5,911 nt of DNA from Flavobacteriales bacterium UBA974. GTDB lineage: Bacteria > Bacteroidota > Bacteroidia > Flavobacteriales_D > Sanyastnellaceae. Shown one piece after another: positions 1-5,911 of this stretch (positions are counted from its first letter, which is position 1; every line of letters starts with the position of its first letter). Location of the stretch: the NCBI GenBank assembly GCA_002292405.1, contig DBBW01000009.1, positions 1 through 5,911 of the forward strand, written 5' to 3'. The notes beneath the pieces were generated by a model. The model did not search any database. It was not told where the DNA came from and saw nothing but the letters and a program-made list of their open reading frames with translations. The translations under genes were made by a program, and so were the position numbers.

Positions 1-2721
1 TGGTGGGAATGCTAATAGCATTACTATGGGCTGTTTAAATGACCTGAACAGTGGGACGACAATCAAGTAAGCAAATAGTAGAGCTAAGCCAAGTCCCAAT
101 CCTAAATTCGCAAAAGAACTACGCATGACGCTCACCTCACCATCAAGATCGAGTGAGTATCCACGAGGAAGATTGGCCTTTATATCAGCAATACGATCTT
201 CGATATCAGCAGAAGTCCTCCCCACATCACGCCCTTCTACATTGGCATAAACATTAAAAACACGAGAAAGGTTGTGATGGTTAATCTCCACAGCAGTATT
301 TCTATTTCTTACAATAGAAAAATTTCTAAACGGAATAGGCTTTTCCTTTGTTTTACTAGCGACTAGGACACTACCCAGAACATCCTCACCATCTATCTCA
401 TACTCAGGATAAGTAACACCCACATAGTAGTGATTTCCATTTCCTTCATCTATCCAAAAAGACTTATCAAATGTCGCCGTTGAACTAAAGGCGGCTACCA
501 TATTCTTAATAGCATCAACGGGATCCACGCCCATTCTCGCCGCTCTCTCTCTGTCGATATCAACCTCCTTCGTGGGTTGGTCTAAACGCTGAAGCACTCT
601 TGCATCCACGATTCCATCAACCTGCCTTATCTCATTCCTCACCTGCTCCGCTATATCTCGTAAAACTTCGAGTTTATTTCCTTTTATCCTTACATTTATG
701 GGCGCAGGTTTACCTTCATTTAAAGCTGCCGTCATAAGTCCACCCGTATAAAAACTGAACTCCACCCCAGGAAACACCTTCGTGAAGCCATTTCTTAGAC
801 GCGAAGCATATTTATCCGTAGAAACCTCTGCATTTTCTATAAGTTGAACGCCTATAAATGCATCTTGCGTTCCCGAATTTGGTGTATATGCAGCGGGTAA
901 ATCATAGAAAACCCCAATGTTCGAAATCACTAAATTCAGATCACTTCCAAGCTCACTCCTCACTATTTCTTCCATACTCTCAATCTTCGCCTCAGAAGCT
1001 TTCAACGTCGTGCCTGATGGCATCCTCACCTGAATTTCTAACTGTCCAACATCTTCATTCGGGAAAAGTTCATACCCCGTCTCTCCCACTCCGATAACGG
1101 CTAATGCTGTCATGGCAACCATTAATGCCCCTATAAACATAGGGCGTTTCACCATCTTCGATAGCGAACTTTCATATCTCAACTCTAACTGATCTAGTGC
1201 GCCATTGAATCCAGATTTCTCTTTTGCATCAGACTTCATCCTCACAATTCGGCCTCTCATAAAAATCCCAGCTGCAAGAGGCACCACTGCTATAGATAAC
1301 ACATAAGATGATAACATACACGCTGTCACTGTCAAGGCCAAAGGGCCAAATAAGTCACTCGCTATGCCTTCAAAGAATAAAATCGGCACAAAAACAGCAA
1401 CTATCGCTAATGTCGAAGCAAGTACAGGTCCAGCCATTGTAGATGCAGTCTCTTTAGCGGCTTCCATAGACTCTGTTCCTTTAGACATTCGCCTCTCAAT
1501 ACCCTCAAGTATTACAATGGCATTGTCTACTAAAAGTCCTAAAGCAAGCGCTATCCCACCTAAAGTAATCGAGTTGAGGCTTTGTCCCAATCCATGCAAG
1601 GCGACAAGGGCTGCAAGAACACTAAGAGGAATAGCAAATACAGCAATAGATGCAAAACGAAAATTACCTAAGAAAACCAAAAGGACCAAAGCCACTAAAA
1701 TCAGTCCTCCTAAGCCCGCGAATAGCAATCCAGAAATGGATCGTCTTACGTAGGAACTTTGATCGAAAATTACATTGAGGTTTACATCGTCTGGAAGTCT
1801 CTCTTTCAATTTAGGCAGAGCCGCTTGTACAGCTTCTACTGCTTCAATCGTGTTACTGCCTGAGCGTTTGAAAATAGGAAGATACACCTGATTTTTCCCA
1901 TCTACCCTTACTATGTTTGTTTGGATTGCCGCTGCGTCAGCAGCAAAACCTATATCCTTAACCTGAATCACTCTGCCATCCACCATCGCCACAACGATGT
2001 CATTAAAATCCTCGACATTTTTAATCATTCCCTGGGCGTCGATACTGTAGTTGATGTCACCTATCTCAGCTATCCCGGAAGGGATCATCGTTGTGTTGTG
2101 CTTAATCGCGTCATTTACTTCAGTAGAAGTGAGATTGTAAGCTTCGAGCATAACAGGGTCCACGTAAATATGAATCCTTCGCTTAGACCCTCCGTATGCA
2201 GCTGGAGCAATGATGCCTTTTACGCCAGACAACATTTGTCTTAAAGCGTAGTAAGCCACATCGTAGAGCTCTTTCCCCGATTTAGCATCGCTGGAAGCAG
2301 TAAGTAGCATTAGAGGAGTTGACGCAGTGGGGTCAAAAGGTTGGACCATCGGAGGCAGAGTTCCAGGTGGTTGGTAATACATATCGCTCATTGCATAGGC
2401 TGATGTATTGGCCATCGCCTCCGCTGGATCTATATCCGAACGGTAGTGATTCGTCACGATGCTTACTCCCATCAAAGACTTTGACTCCTGTTTAAGGATT
2501 CCATTCGATTGGCCAGTCCAACGCTCCATTCTGCTCGTTATATCCTTCTCCACTACTTCAGTTGGCATTCCAGGATATAACGTGAGAATCTGCATCGCAG
2601 ACTTTCGGAATGCCGGCAATATATCAACCTGCATCTTAGGAACTACCACAGCTCCGATTGTAATCACAGCTATCAGTGCTACAGCTACAAAAAACGGATT
2701 CTTAAATGGTCCTTTAATCAT
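1..2721 (-). CDS. RND-superfamily efflux permease (AcrB/HAE1-like), N-terminal 907 residues, 3' end beyond window
   Basis: This is an inner-membrane proton-driven efflux pump subunit of the AcrB/MexB type. The frame is open without a stop from ATG at 2721 to the window edge (907 codons). Seen: TM1 at residues 10-28, followed by the family-typical VDILPAF and YPGMPTEVVEKD stretches. A first periplasmic porter domain runs to about 325. TM2-TM6 span about 329-488, with the TM4 signature GLLVDNAIVILEGIERR at 395-411. TM7 is at about 527-545, a second porter domain follows to about 868, and TM8 is at about 872-890. The sequence stops entering TM9, so about 130 residues (TM9-TM12 and the TM10 lysine) should lie outside, given the usual length near 1040. 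TM4 has Asp-Asn where AcrB has Asp407-Asp408, a common variant. The start fits TM1, has no Shine-Dalgarno, and follows a terminator and an inverted repeat. The substrate cannot be told. Membrane-fusion and outer-membrane partners are not in view. Confidence 0.93.
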   Translation of the reverse strand, partial: MIKGPFKNPFFVAVALIAVITIGAVVVPKMQVDILPAFRKSAMQILTLYPGMPTEVVEKDITSRMERWTGQSNGILKQESKSLMGVSIVTNHYRSDIDPAEAMANTSAYAMSDMYYQPPGTLPPMVQPFDPTASTPLMLLTASSDAKSGKELYDVAYYALRQMLSGVKGIIAPAAYGGSKRRIHIYVDPVMLEAYNLTSTEVNDAIKHNTTMIPSGIAEIGDINYSIDAQGMIKNVEDFNDIVVAMVDGRVIQVKDIGFAADAAAIQTNIVRVDGKNQVYLPIFKRSGSNTIEAVEAVQAALPKLKERLPDDVNLNVIFDQSSYVRRSISGLLFAGLGGLILVALVLLVFLGNFRFASIAVFAIPLSVLAALVALHGLGQSLNSITLGGIALALGLLVDNAIVILEGIERRMSKGTESMEAAKETASTMAGPVLASTLAIVAVFVPILFFEGIASDLFGPLALTVTACMLSSYVLSIAVVPLAAGIFMRGRIVRMKSDAKEKSGFNGALDQLELRYESSLSKMVKRPMFIGALMVAMTALAVIGVGETGYELFPNEDVGQLEIQVRMPSGTTLKASEAKIESMEEIVRSELGSDLNLVISNIGVFYDLPAAYTPNSGTQDAFIGVQLIENAEVSTDKYASRLRNGFTKVFPGVEFSFYTGGLMTAALNEGKPAPINVRIKGNKLEVLRDIAEQVRNEIRQVDGIVDARVLQRLDQPTKEVDIDRERAARMGVDPVDAIKNMVAAFSSTATFDKSFWIDEGNGNHYYVGVTYPEYEIDGEDVLGSVLVASKTKEKPIPFRNFSIVRNRNTAVEINHHNLSRVFNVYANVEGRDVGRTSADIEDRIADIKANLPRGYSLDLDGEVSVMRSSFANLGLGLGLALLFAYLIVVPLFRSFKQPIVMLLAFPP

Positions 2722-2743
2722 GAGTGTGAAAGTAGTACATATG

Positions 2744-2766
2744 TAAGAACATCTGCGATGTTCTTA
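2744..2766. repeat. Perfect 10-bp inverted repeat, candidate operator upstream of the RND gene
   Basis: The arms taagaacatc and gatgttctta are perfectly complementary and separated by tgc. The element ends 22 bases before the RND start codon. Its length and near-contiguous arms resemble the operator of a dimeric repressor (TetR- or MarR-like regulators often control RND pumps; that is family knowledge). It has no T-tract, so it is not a terminator. It could also form a hairpin in the 5' untranslated RNA. No regulator gene is visible nearby. Confidence 0.55.
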
Positions 2767-2788
2767 TTGACATAAATACAAAATTTTT

Positions 2789-2797
2789 CAAATTATA
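2789..2797 (-). promoter_or_regulatory. Weak candidate -7/-10 element for the RND gene
   Basis: On the minus strand this reads TATAATTTG. It contains a perfect TATAAT and resembles the Bacteroidota TAnnTTTG element with one extra base. No TTG lies at the usual 17-23 bases upstream, so support is weak. If used, transcription would start near 2782 and the inverted repeat at 2744-2766 would lie just downstream, in the 5' leader. Confidence 0.25.
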
Positions 2798-2844
2798 ATT
2801 GCTCTAAAAAGAAAAATTTAAAGTATAAGTCTGAGATGTAAGAT

Positions 2845-2875
2845 AAAAAAAGCCCACTCTGTTGAAGTTGACTTT
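2845..2875 (-). terminator. Rho-independent terminator of the J-domain gene
   Basis: On the minus strand, AAAGTC-A-ACTT pairs with GAGT-G-GGCTTT around a CAACA loop (one A/G mismatch and two G-U pairs), followed by a run of Ts ending at 2845. It begins 22 bases after the J-domain stop codon. It separates that gene from the RND gene, so the RND gene probably has its own promoter. Confidence 0.65.
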
Positions 2876-2897
2876 CATAAATTAATTTAGAACCTTC

Positions 2898-3347
2898 TTA
2901 CTCTTCCTTGGCTCCACTCTTCGCTTTTCGGTAAACGCATGAATTAAAAATCTTCCTTCTAGCGAACCTTAGCTGTTTATCTGAGTTTAACAACTTTGTG
3001 TAAAGCTGCTTATTTACGCCAAAGAACTCATAAGTATTTCCATCAGTAAAAGTCATCTCAAGCCTCAGACCTTTGTGCTGCAGATCATCTATCATTGATT
3101 CTGTAGTCGTTGTTTTAAACTCCTCTAAATTCGCTTCTTTCGTAGCGGGAGCAATACTCACAAGGAATTGATAGCCATCTATAACTCGGCGACTCATCTC
3201 CTCAGCTTCGAGCGCTTTATTTCCTCCATCAGGGAATTTATCAGGGTGCCATTCCTTCACTAATTGACGGTACTTTTTCTTAAGCATAGCAAGTTCTATT
3301 GCACCATCTACTTCGAACAATTTCTTATACTCGTTAATTCTCTTCAT
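2898..3347 (-). CDS. J-domain protein with a KTSC-like C-terminal domain
   Basis: This 149-residue protein has no signal peptide or membrane segment and should be cytoplasmic. Seen: an N-terminal J domain at residues 5-65, with the basic helix II (LKKKYRQLVKEW), the invariant HPD at 34-36 and a helix III ending near GYQFL. J domains stimulate the ATPase of DnaK/Hsp70 through HPD, so a co-chaperone role is likely. It lacks the Gly/Phe region and zinc centre of DnaJ itself. After an acidic/threonine-rich linker (about 70-92), residues 94-141 (LEMTFTDGNTYEFFGV, LYTKLLNS) resemble the small KTSC domain, known from the C-terminus of some lysyl-tRNA synthetases and as a stand-alone domain of unclear function. 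The KTSC call is from pattern recognition and less sure than the J domain. ATG at 3347 fits the start of the J domain and lies about 30 bases below the predicted transcription start. A terminator follows. The client is unknown. Confidence 0.88.
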   Translation of the reverse strand: MKRINEYKKLFEVDGAIELAMLKKKYRQLVKEWHPDKFPDGGNKALEAEEMSRRVIDGYQFLVSIAPATKEANLEEFKTTTTESMIDDLQHKGLRLEMTFTDGNTYEFFGVNKQLYTKLLNSDKQLRFARRKIFNSCVYRKAKSGAKEE

Positions 3348-3383
3348 GATGCTATTTTACTTTCACTGTGCCTATTGCGGGCG

Positions 3384-3411
3384 CAAAAGTAATGCATCTT
3401 AAGTCAATCAA
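3384..3411 (-). promoter_or_regulatory. Bacteroidota-type promoter of the J-domain gene
   Basis: On the minus strand a TTG (3411-3409) lies exactly 17 bases upstream of TACTTTTG (3391-3384), which matches TTG-N17-TAnnTTTG. Transcription would start near 3377, giving a leader of about 30 bases before the ATG at 3347. A short inverted repeat, TTGCG-GG-CGCAA (3375-3386), overlaps the -7 box and the start site. It could be a small operator, but its 5-bp arms make chance plausible. Confidence 0.6.
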
Positions 3412-3440
3412 TAACCGCTACTGACAAGATAGATCTAAAT

Positions 3441-4361
3441 TTATTTGCCTTTGGATTTTTTCAATTCATCTACAGCTATCAAACTACTTTGAATTTGCAT
3501 TTGAAGATCACCAACATTGTCTGGTGAATAAGGCATAAAAATAGTGCTCGTATTGTTTTCTGAGAGTTTTGAAACAGTTTCATAGTGCTGTGTCATAAAA
3601 AGCATATTCATCACATCTTGACTTGTCACATGATCTTCCATAGCAAGCTTCACCTCTTCTACTGATTCCTTTAATCCATTAGCGATAGCAATCCTTTGCT
3701 TTGCGATCCCCTCTCCTGCTAGCCTCTTACTTTCAGAATCAGCCTCCGCAGCCGCTACAACTCTAATTTTAGCTGCTGCAGCTTCCTCTCGTGCAGCTTC
3801 CTTCATACGCTTTGCAGCGTTAATCTCATTCATCGACTGCTTCACTTTTGCATCTGGATCTATATCTGTTACAAGCGCTTTTATAAAGTCAAACCCAAAT
3901 TGTTTCATTGTGTCGGATAGTTCATTCTTAATTGCTATTGCAATTTTTTCTTTCTGAGCAAATACATCATCCAATTCCATCAGCGGAACTTCAGATCTGA
4001 TTGAATCAAAAACATATGATTGAATCTGTTGCTCAGGATTATTCAACTCATAAAAAGAATCTCTAATTCCATCTATTGAATCAATCACATAAAACTGAAC
4101 TGAAACAACGATTTTTACAAAAACATCGTCCTTGGTTTTTGTTTCAACTTCAACTGGCAATTCACGAACTCTAAGATTTATTTTCCCAGAAATACTGTCT
4201 ATAAGCGGTATTTTTATGTGTAGTCCAGCCTTAGAGACTTTATTAAATTTACCTAAACGTTCTATAATTACTGCGTTTTTTTGCTTCACCATATACAAAG
4301 CCCCTTTTAAAATAAGAGCTGATATAAAAATGTAAAAAATGGTTACGAAACTCTCTTCCAT
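3441..4361 (-). CDS. SPFH/band 7 membrane protein, HIR/stomatin-like
   Basis: This 306-residue SPFH (stomatin/prohibitin/flotillin/HflK-C) protein probably forms oligomeric membrane scaffolds. Seen: one N-terminal hydrophobic anchor (residues 4-24), then the SPFH domain from about 26 (KQKNAVIIERLGKF, GLHIKIPLIDSI) to about 180. A charged, alanine-rich coiled coil follows at about 182-225 (NAAKRMKEAAREEAAAAKIR), then a conserved tail (QDVMNMLFMTQHYETV, STIFMPYSPDNVGDL). The stretches IQSYVFDSIRSEVPLMELDD and DIDPDAKVKQSMNEINAAKR resemble plant hypersensitive-induced-reaction proteins closely, so it fits the HIR/slipin branch rather than HflK or HflC. There is no adjacent NfeD gene. I chose ATG at 4361. 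The frame extends upstream to a TTG at 4388, but that codon is the end of a promoter-like TACATTTG box and would add nine polar residues before the anchor. No terminator follows, so read-through into the J-domain gene (93-base gap) is possible. Its biological role is unknown. Confidence 0.92.
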   Translation of the reverse strand: MEESFVTIFYIFISALILKGALYMVKQKNAVIIERLGKFNKVSKAGLHIKIPLIDSISGKINLRVRELPVEVETKTKDDVFVKIVVSVQFYVIDSIDGIRDSFYELNNPEQQIQSYVFDSIRSEVPLMELDDVFAQKEKIAIAIKNELSDTMKQFGFDFIKALVTDIDPDAKVKQSMNEINAAKRMKEAAREEAAAAKIRVVAAAEADSESKRLAGEGIAKQRIAIANGLKESVEEVKLAMEDHVTSQDVMNMLFMTQHYETVSKLSENNTSTIFMPYSPDNVGDLQMQIQSSLIAVDELKKSKGK

Positions 4362-4385
4362 AATAGATGAATTATTGATTAAAAT

Positions 4386-4393
4386 CAAATGTA
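4386..4393 (-). promoter_or_regulatory. Candidate -7 element of the SPFH gene
   Basis: The minus strand reads TACATTTG, a perfect TAnnTTTG. Transcription would start near 4379, about 18 bases before the ATG at 4361. No TTG is found 17-23 bases upstream, so the promoter is half-supported. The match bears on the start choice because the alternative TTG start codon lies inside it. Confidence 0.4.
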
Positions 4394-4435
4394 CAACAAC
4401 AGTATATTGATGTACTGACTAAAAAATGCTAAAAG

Positions 4436-4472
4436 CAAAAACCCCAAGAATTTGATACTTCTCGAGGTTCTC
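4436..4472 (-). terminator. Rho-independent terminator after the metallophosphoesterase gene
   Basis: On the minus strand AACCTCGAGAA (4469-4459) pairs with TTCTTGGGGTT (4450-4440) over 11 continuous pairs including two G-U pairs. The loop has eight bases, and the stem runs into TTTTTGCTTTT. On the plus strand the same positions give two mismatches and no T-tract, so the orientation is minus. It lies about 50 bases after the stop at 4524 and should insulate the SPFH gene. Confidence 0.75.
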
Positions 4473-4499
4473 TATTCCCACAGCCATATGGGCTTATCG
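4437..4499 (-). ncRNA. Possible short transcript ending at the terminator (speculative)
   Basis: Just after the metallophosphoesterase stop codon, the minus strand carries TACTTTTG (4507-4500), a perfect TAnnTTTG box. It shares the 11-mer CGCAAAAGTAA (plus-strand reading) and a nearby ATGCAT with the J-domain promoter at 3382-3397. A transcript from near 4495 would hold a small AGCC/GGCT hairpin (4494-4482) and end at the strong terminator, giving about 57 nt. There is no TTG at the usual spacing (the nearest is 13 bases upstream). I do not recognise the RNA as a known family, and it may be only the 3' tail of the upstream mRNA. Confidence 0.2.
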
Positions 4500-4523
4500 C
4501 AAAAGTAAGGTTGATGCATTCAA

Positions 4524-5765
4524 TTACAGTAACTCAAGCAATGTAATCTCTGGCGGCATCCCCACTCTTCCTCGGAAGGCAAGCACTCCAAATCCCCGAT
4601 TTACATGAAGAAACTGATTGCCTTCCTTGTATAGGCCGCCCCATCTTTTGTAAAGCAATGATGCTGGCGAATAGTTAATCCCAAGAAAATCGATTTTAAT
4701 GCCCATTTGCATCCCATGGGTGTGCCCGCTCATGGTTAGATCTACTGGGGCTTTGCCGCCCATGACTAACTCTTCGAAATGTGTGGGATCGTGCGACATT
4801 AGTATGGTTATGAGCGAGTCTGAATCGCTATTCGCAAGGGCTTTCTCAATGTCACCTCGTTGTCCGAAAGATCGCTTACTCCAATTTTCTACTCCTGCTA
4901 GCACAAGACGGTCTTTAGCGCGCTTGAGATGCACGTGCTCGTCCAGCAACAAATGAAATCCCATCTCTGAGTGAATTTCGTGGAGGCGTTTTATACTGGC
5001 CTCACTCTCTCCTGGGGCGAAATCGCCATATTCAGCGTAATCGTGATTTCCCATAATGGAATACTTCCCCATGGTAGCTTCAAGCTTAGAGAATGCGTCT
5101 ATCCATGACTCTGCTTCGGACGCTTTACTATTTACCAAATCTCCTGTGAATAGTATCAGATCAGGTTTAAGATCGTTCACGGTTTGGAGAGCATCGTGAA
5201 CAGCCTGAGGACTTCCAACAAATGAACCGAGGTGAGCATCTGAAATTTGAACGATACGAAGACCTTTAAAACTTTTCGGTAGACCATCAATTAACACCTT
5301 AACATTCTCAACCTGAAAGTTGAACTTACCCTTCGTAACACCGTAAAAAAAAGCACCAAAGGTAGCGCTTGCAAGGCCAGCTCCTATGTAATTCAAAAAT
5401 GTTGAACGAGGGATTTTACCTTCACCCTGAGTCATTTTTTTCACAGCGAACTGAGTTAAGTAACGAAGGTCATCCGCTACTTGAAAAATCGCCATCATCA
5501 TCTTGGGAATAAGGTTTACAAAAAAAGCTATCGTGAATACCGCAACAATATTAGGCATGCGAATCGACCACGATTCAAAATTTATTAAACTGATGGTAAC
5601 GAAACCCCATAGGGATGCTGTAATTATTAGCCAAAGTTTACCAAATATCGGCCACCATTTTTTCGAATCCCACCTCCTCTTTACAAGTCTATATGCCATC
5701 CATTCAATTACAGATACAACTAGTAGCATAACTAGAATGGGTATTACTAAAGAGGATGGTTTCAT
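4524..5765 (-). CDS. Membrane-anchored metallophosphoesterase (YkuE/YkoQ-like)
   Basis: This 413-residue calcineurin-type metallophosphoesterase has an N-terminal membrane domain. Seen: hydrophobic helices at about 6-27, 42-62 and 71-94, and a weaker one at 125-143. The catalytic domain begins near 152. All metal-ligand motifs are present in order: DAH at 176-178, GDL at 208-210, GNHD at 239-242, a histidine at 325 (MSHDP) and GHTHG at 347-351. It should therefore bind two metal ions and hydrolyse a phosphoester. The family includes the YkuE and YkoQ proteins of Bacillus and UDP-2,3-diacylglucosamine pyrophosphatase-like enzymes, so a lipid or envelope substrate is plausible but not shown. 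The positively charged segment before the fourth helix (KKMTQGEGKIPRSTFLNY) stands where relatives carry a Tat-type leader, but no twin arginine is seen here. ATG at 5765 lies only four bases below a consensus promoter box. An internal ATG at codon 13 (5729) is an alternative start that would shorten the first helix. A terminator follows. Confidence 0.93.
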   Translation of the reverse strand: MKPSSLVIPILVMLLVVSVIEWMAYRLVKRRWDSKKWWPIFGKLWLIITASLWGFVTISLINFESWSIRMPNIVAVFTIAFFVNLIPKMMMAIFQVADDLRYLTQFAVKKMTQGEGKIPRSTFLNYIGAGLASATFGAFFYGVTKGKFNFQVENVKVLIDGLPKSFKGLRIVQISDAHLGSFVGSPQAVHDALQTVNDLKPDLILFTGDLVNSKASEAESWIDAFSKLEATMGKYSIMGNHDYAEYGDFAPGESEASIKRLHEIHSEMGFHLLLDEHVHLKRAKDRLVLAGVENWSKRSFGQRGDIEKALANSDSDSLITILMSHDPTHFEELVMGGKAPVDLTMSGHTHGMQMGIKIDFLGINYSPASLLYKRWGGLYKEGNQFLHVNRGFGVLAFRGRVGMPPEITLLELL

Positions 5766-5769
5766 TTTG

Positions 5770-5797
5770 CAAACCTAAGCTCAACGCCTAGATTCAA
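5770..5797 (-). promoter_or_regulatory. Bacteroidota-type promoter of the metallophosphoesterase gene
   Basis: On the minus strand a TTG (5797-5795) lies 17 bases upstream of TAGGTTTG (5777-5770), a full match to TTG-N17-TAnnTTTG. Only CAAA separates the box from the ATG at 5765. With the normal start distance, transcription would begin at or inside the start codon. This implies a leaderless mRNA or translation from the ATG at 5729. Confidence 0.55.
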
Positions 5798-5877
5798 TTC
5801 CATAATTTTCATAAAAATAGACAACGTGCTTTAATATAAGTTTATCTACAAAACACCCTCACTCAACTCAATCGGAA

Positions 5878-5911
5878 ATGAATACTGTGATTATCTCTAC
5901 AGATCGTCGCA
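5878..5911 (+). CDS. Possible start of a divergent gene, truncated at the window edge
   Basis: An ATG at 5878 opens a frame of eleven codons to the window edge (MNTVIISTDRR). The hydrophobic beta-strand followed by a polar S-T-D-R-R turn looks like the first strand and loop of a flavodoxin-fold NAD(P)H-dependent FMN reductase, but eleven residues cannot prove this. No TAnnTTTG box is visible on the plus strand upstream. The alternative is that this end is intergenic, or the tail of a minus-strand gene, since two minus-strand frames are also open for 13-15 codons from the edge. Confidence 0.22.
   Translation, partial: MNTVIISTDRR

Noticed and set aside
858..1097. Plus-strand open frame of 79 codons
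   Set aside because: It lies wholly inside the RND gene on the opposite strand and has no recognisable domain. The minus-strand frame has clear family homology here.
1364..1753. Plus-strand open frame of 129 codons, rich in Ala, Lys and Pro
   Set aside because: It is antisense to TM1-proximal and TM2-TM6 coding sequence of the RND gene. The composition reflects the complement of membrane-helix codons; no promoter or domain is seen.
1921..2746. Plus-strand open frames (1921-2244 and 2459-2746)
   Set aside because: Both are antisense to the first porter domain and N-terminus of the RND permease, with no family features.
3412..3440. Searched for a terminator after the SPFH gene
   Set aside because: Only the six-base palindrome AGATCT is present, with no stem followed by Ts.
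4132..4335. Plus-strand open frame of 67 codons
   Set aside because: It is antisense to the SPFH domain and has no independent support.
4482..4494. AGCC-ATATG-GGCT small hairpin considered as a separate terminator or riboswitch
   Set aside because: A four-base-pair stem without a T-tract is too weak on its own. It is kept only as part of the speculative short transcript.
4699..5778. Plus-strand open frames (4699-4956 and 5503-5778)
   Set aside because: Both are antisense to the metallophosphoesterase gene, whose catalytic motifs confirm the minus-strand reading.
1..5911. Searched for CRISPR arrays, tRNAs, insertion-sequence ends, direct-repeat arrays, and toxin-antitoxin or phage-defence genes
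   Set aside because: Nothing was seen. The coding content is housekeeping or envelope-type genes of consistent codon use, with no sign of a mobile island.

Overview
The window looks like ordinary chromosomal DNA from a member of the Bacteroidota, probably an environmental or marine Cytophagales/Flavobacteriia-type organism. This is an inference from three things. Promoter-like sites match the Bacteroidota consensus TTG-N17-TAnnTTTG. Start codons lack Shine-Dalgarno sequences and sit in AT-rich leaders. The protein families present are also common in that phylum. No tRNA, rRNA, CRISPR array, insertion sequence or phage gene was seen.

All four convincing genes are on the minus strand. Read in the direction of transcription (right to left) they are: (1) a membrane-anchored metallophosphoesterase of the YkuE/YkoQ type (5765-4524), with a promoter-like site almost touching its start codon and a good rho-independent terminator (about 4472-4436); (2) a stomatin/prohibitin/HIR-like SPFH protein with one N-terminal membrane anchor (4361-3441); (3) a small J-domain protein with a KTSC-like C-terminal domain (3347-2898), with its own promoter and terminator; (4) the first 907 residues of an RND-superfamily efflux permease (2721-1), whose last transmembrane helices lie beyond the left edge. 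At the right edge a very short plus-strand reading frame (from 5878) may be the start of a divergent gene.

Each gene seems to be its own transcription unit or nearly so. The metallophosphoesterase and J-domain genes are followed by terminators. The SPFH gene has no visible terminator and may read through into the J-domain gene 93 bases further on. The RND gene starts a new unit downstream of a terminator, with no membrane-fusion or TolC gene ahead of it. A perfect 10-bp inverted repeat lies between that terminator and the RND start and is the best candidate operator. No shared pathway is evident, though all but the J-domain protein are envelope proteins.

I did not find a clearly novel multi-gene system. 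The items most worth a second look are non-coding: the inverted repeat before the RND gene, a possible short transcript (about 4499-4437) between the metallophosphoesterase and SPFH genes, and the promoter that implies a leaderless metallophosphoesterase mRNA.
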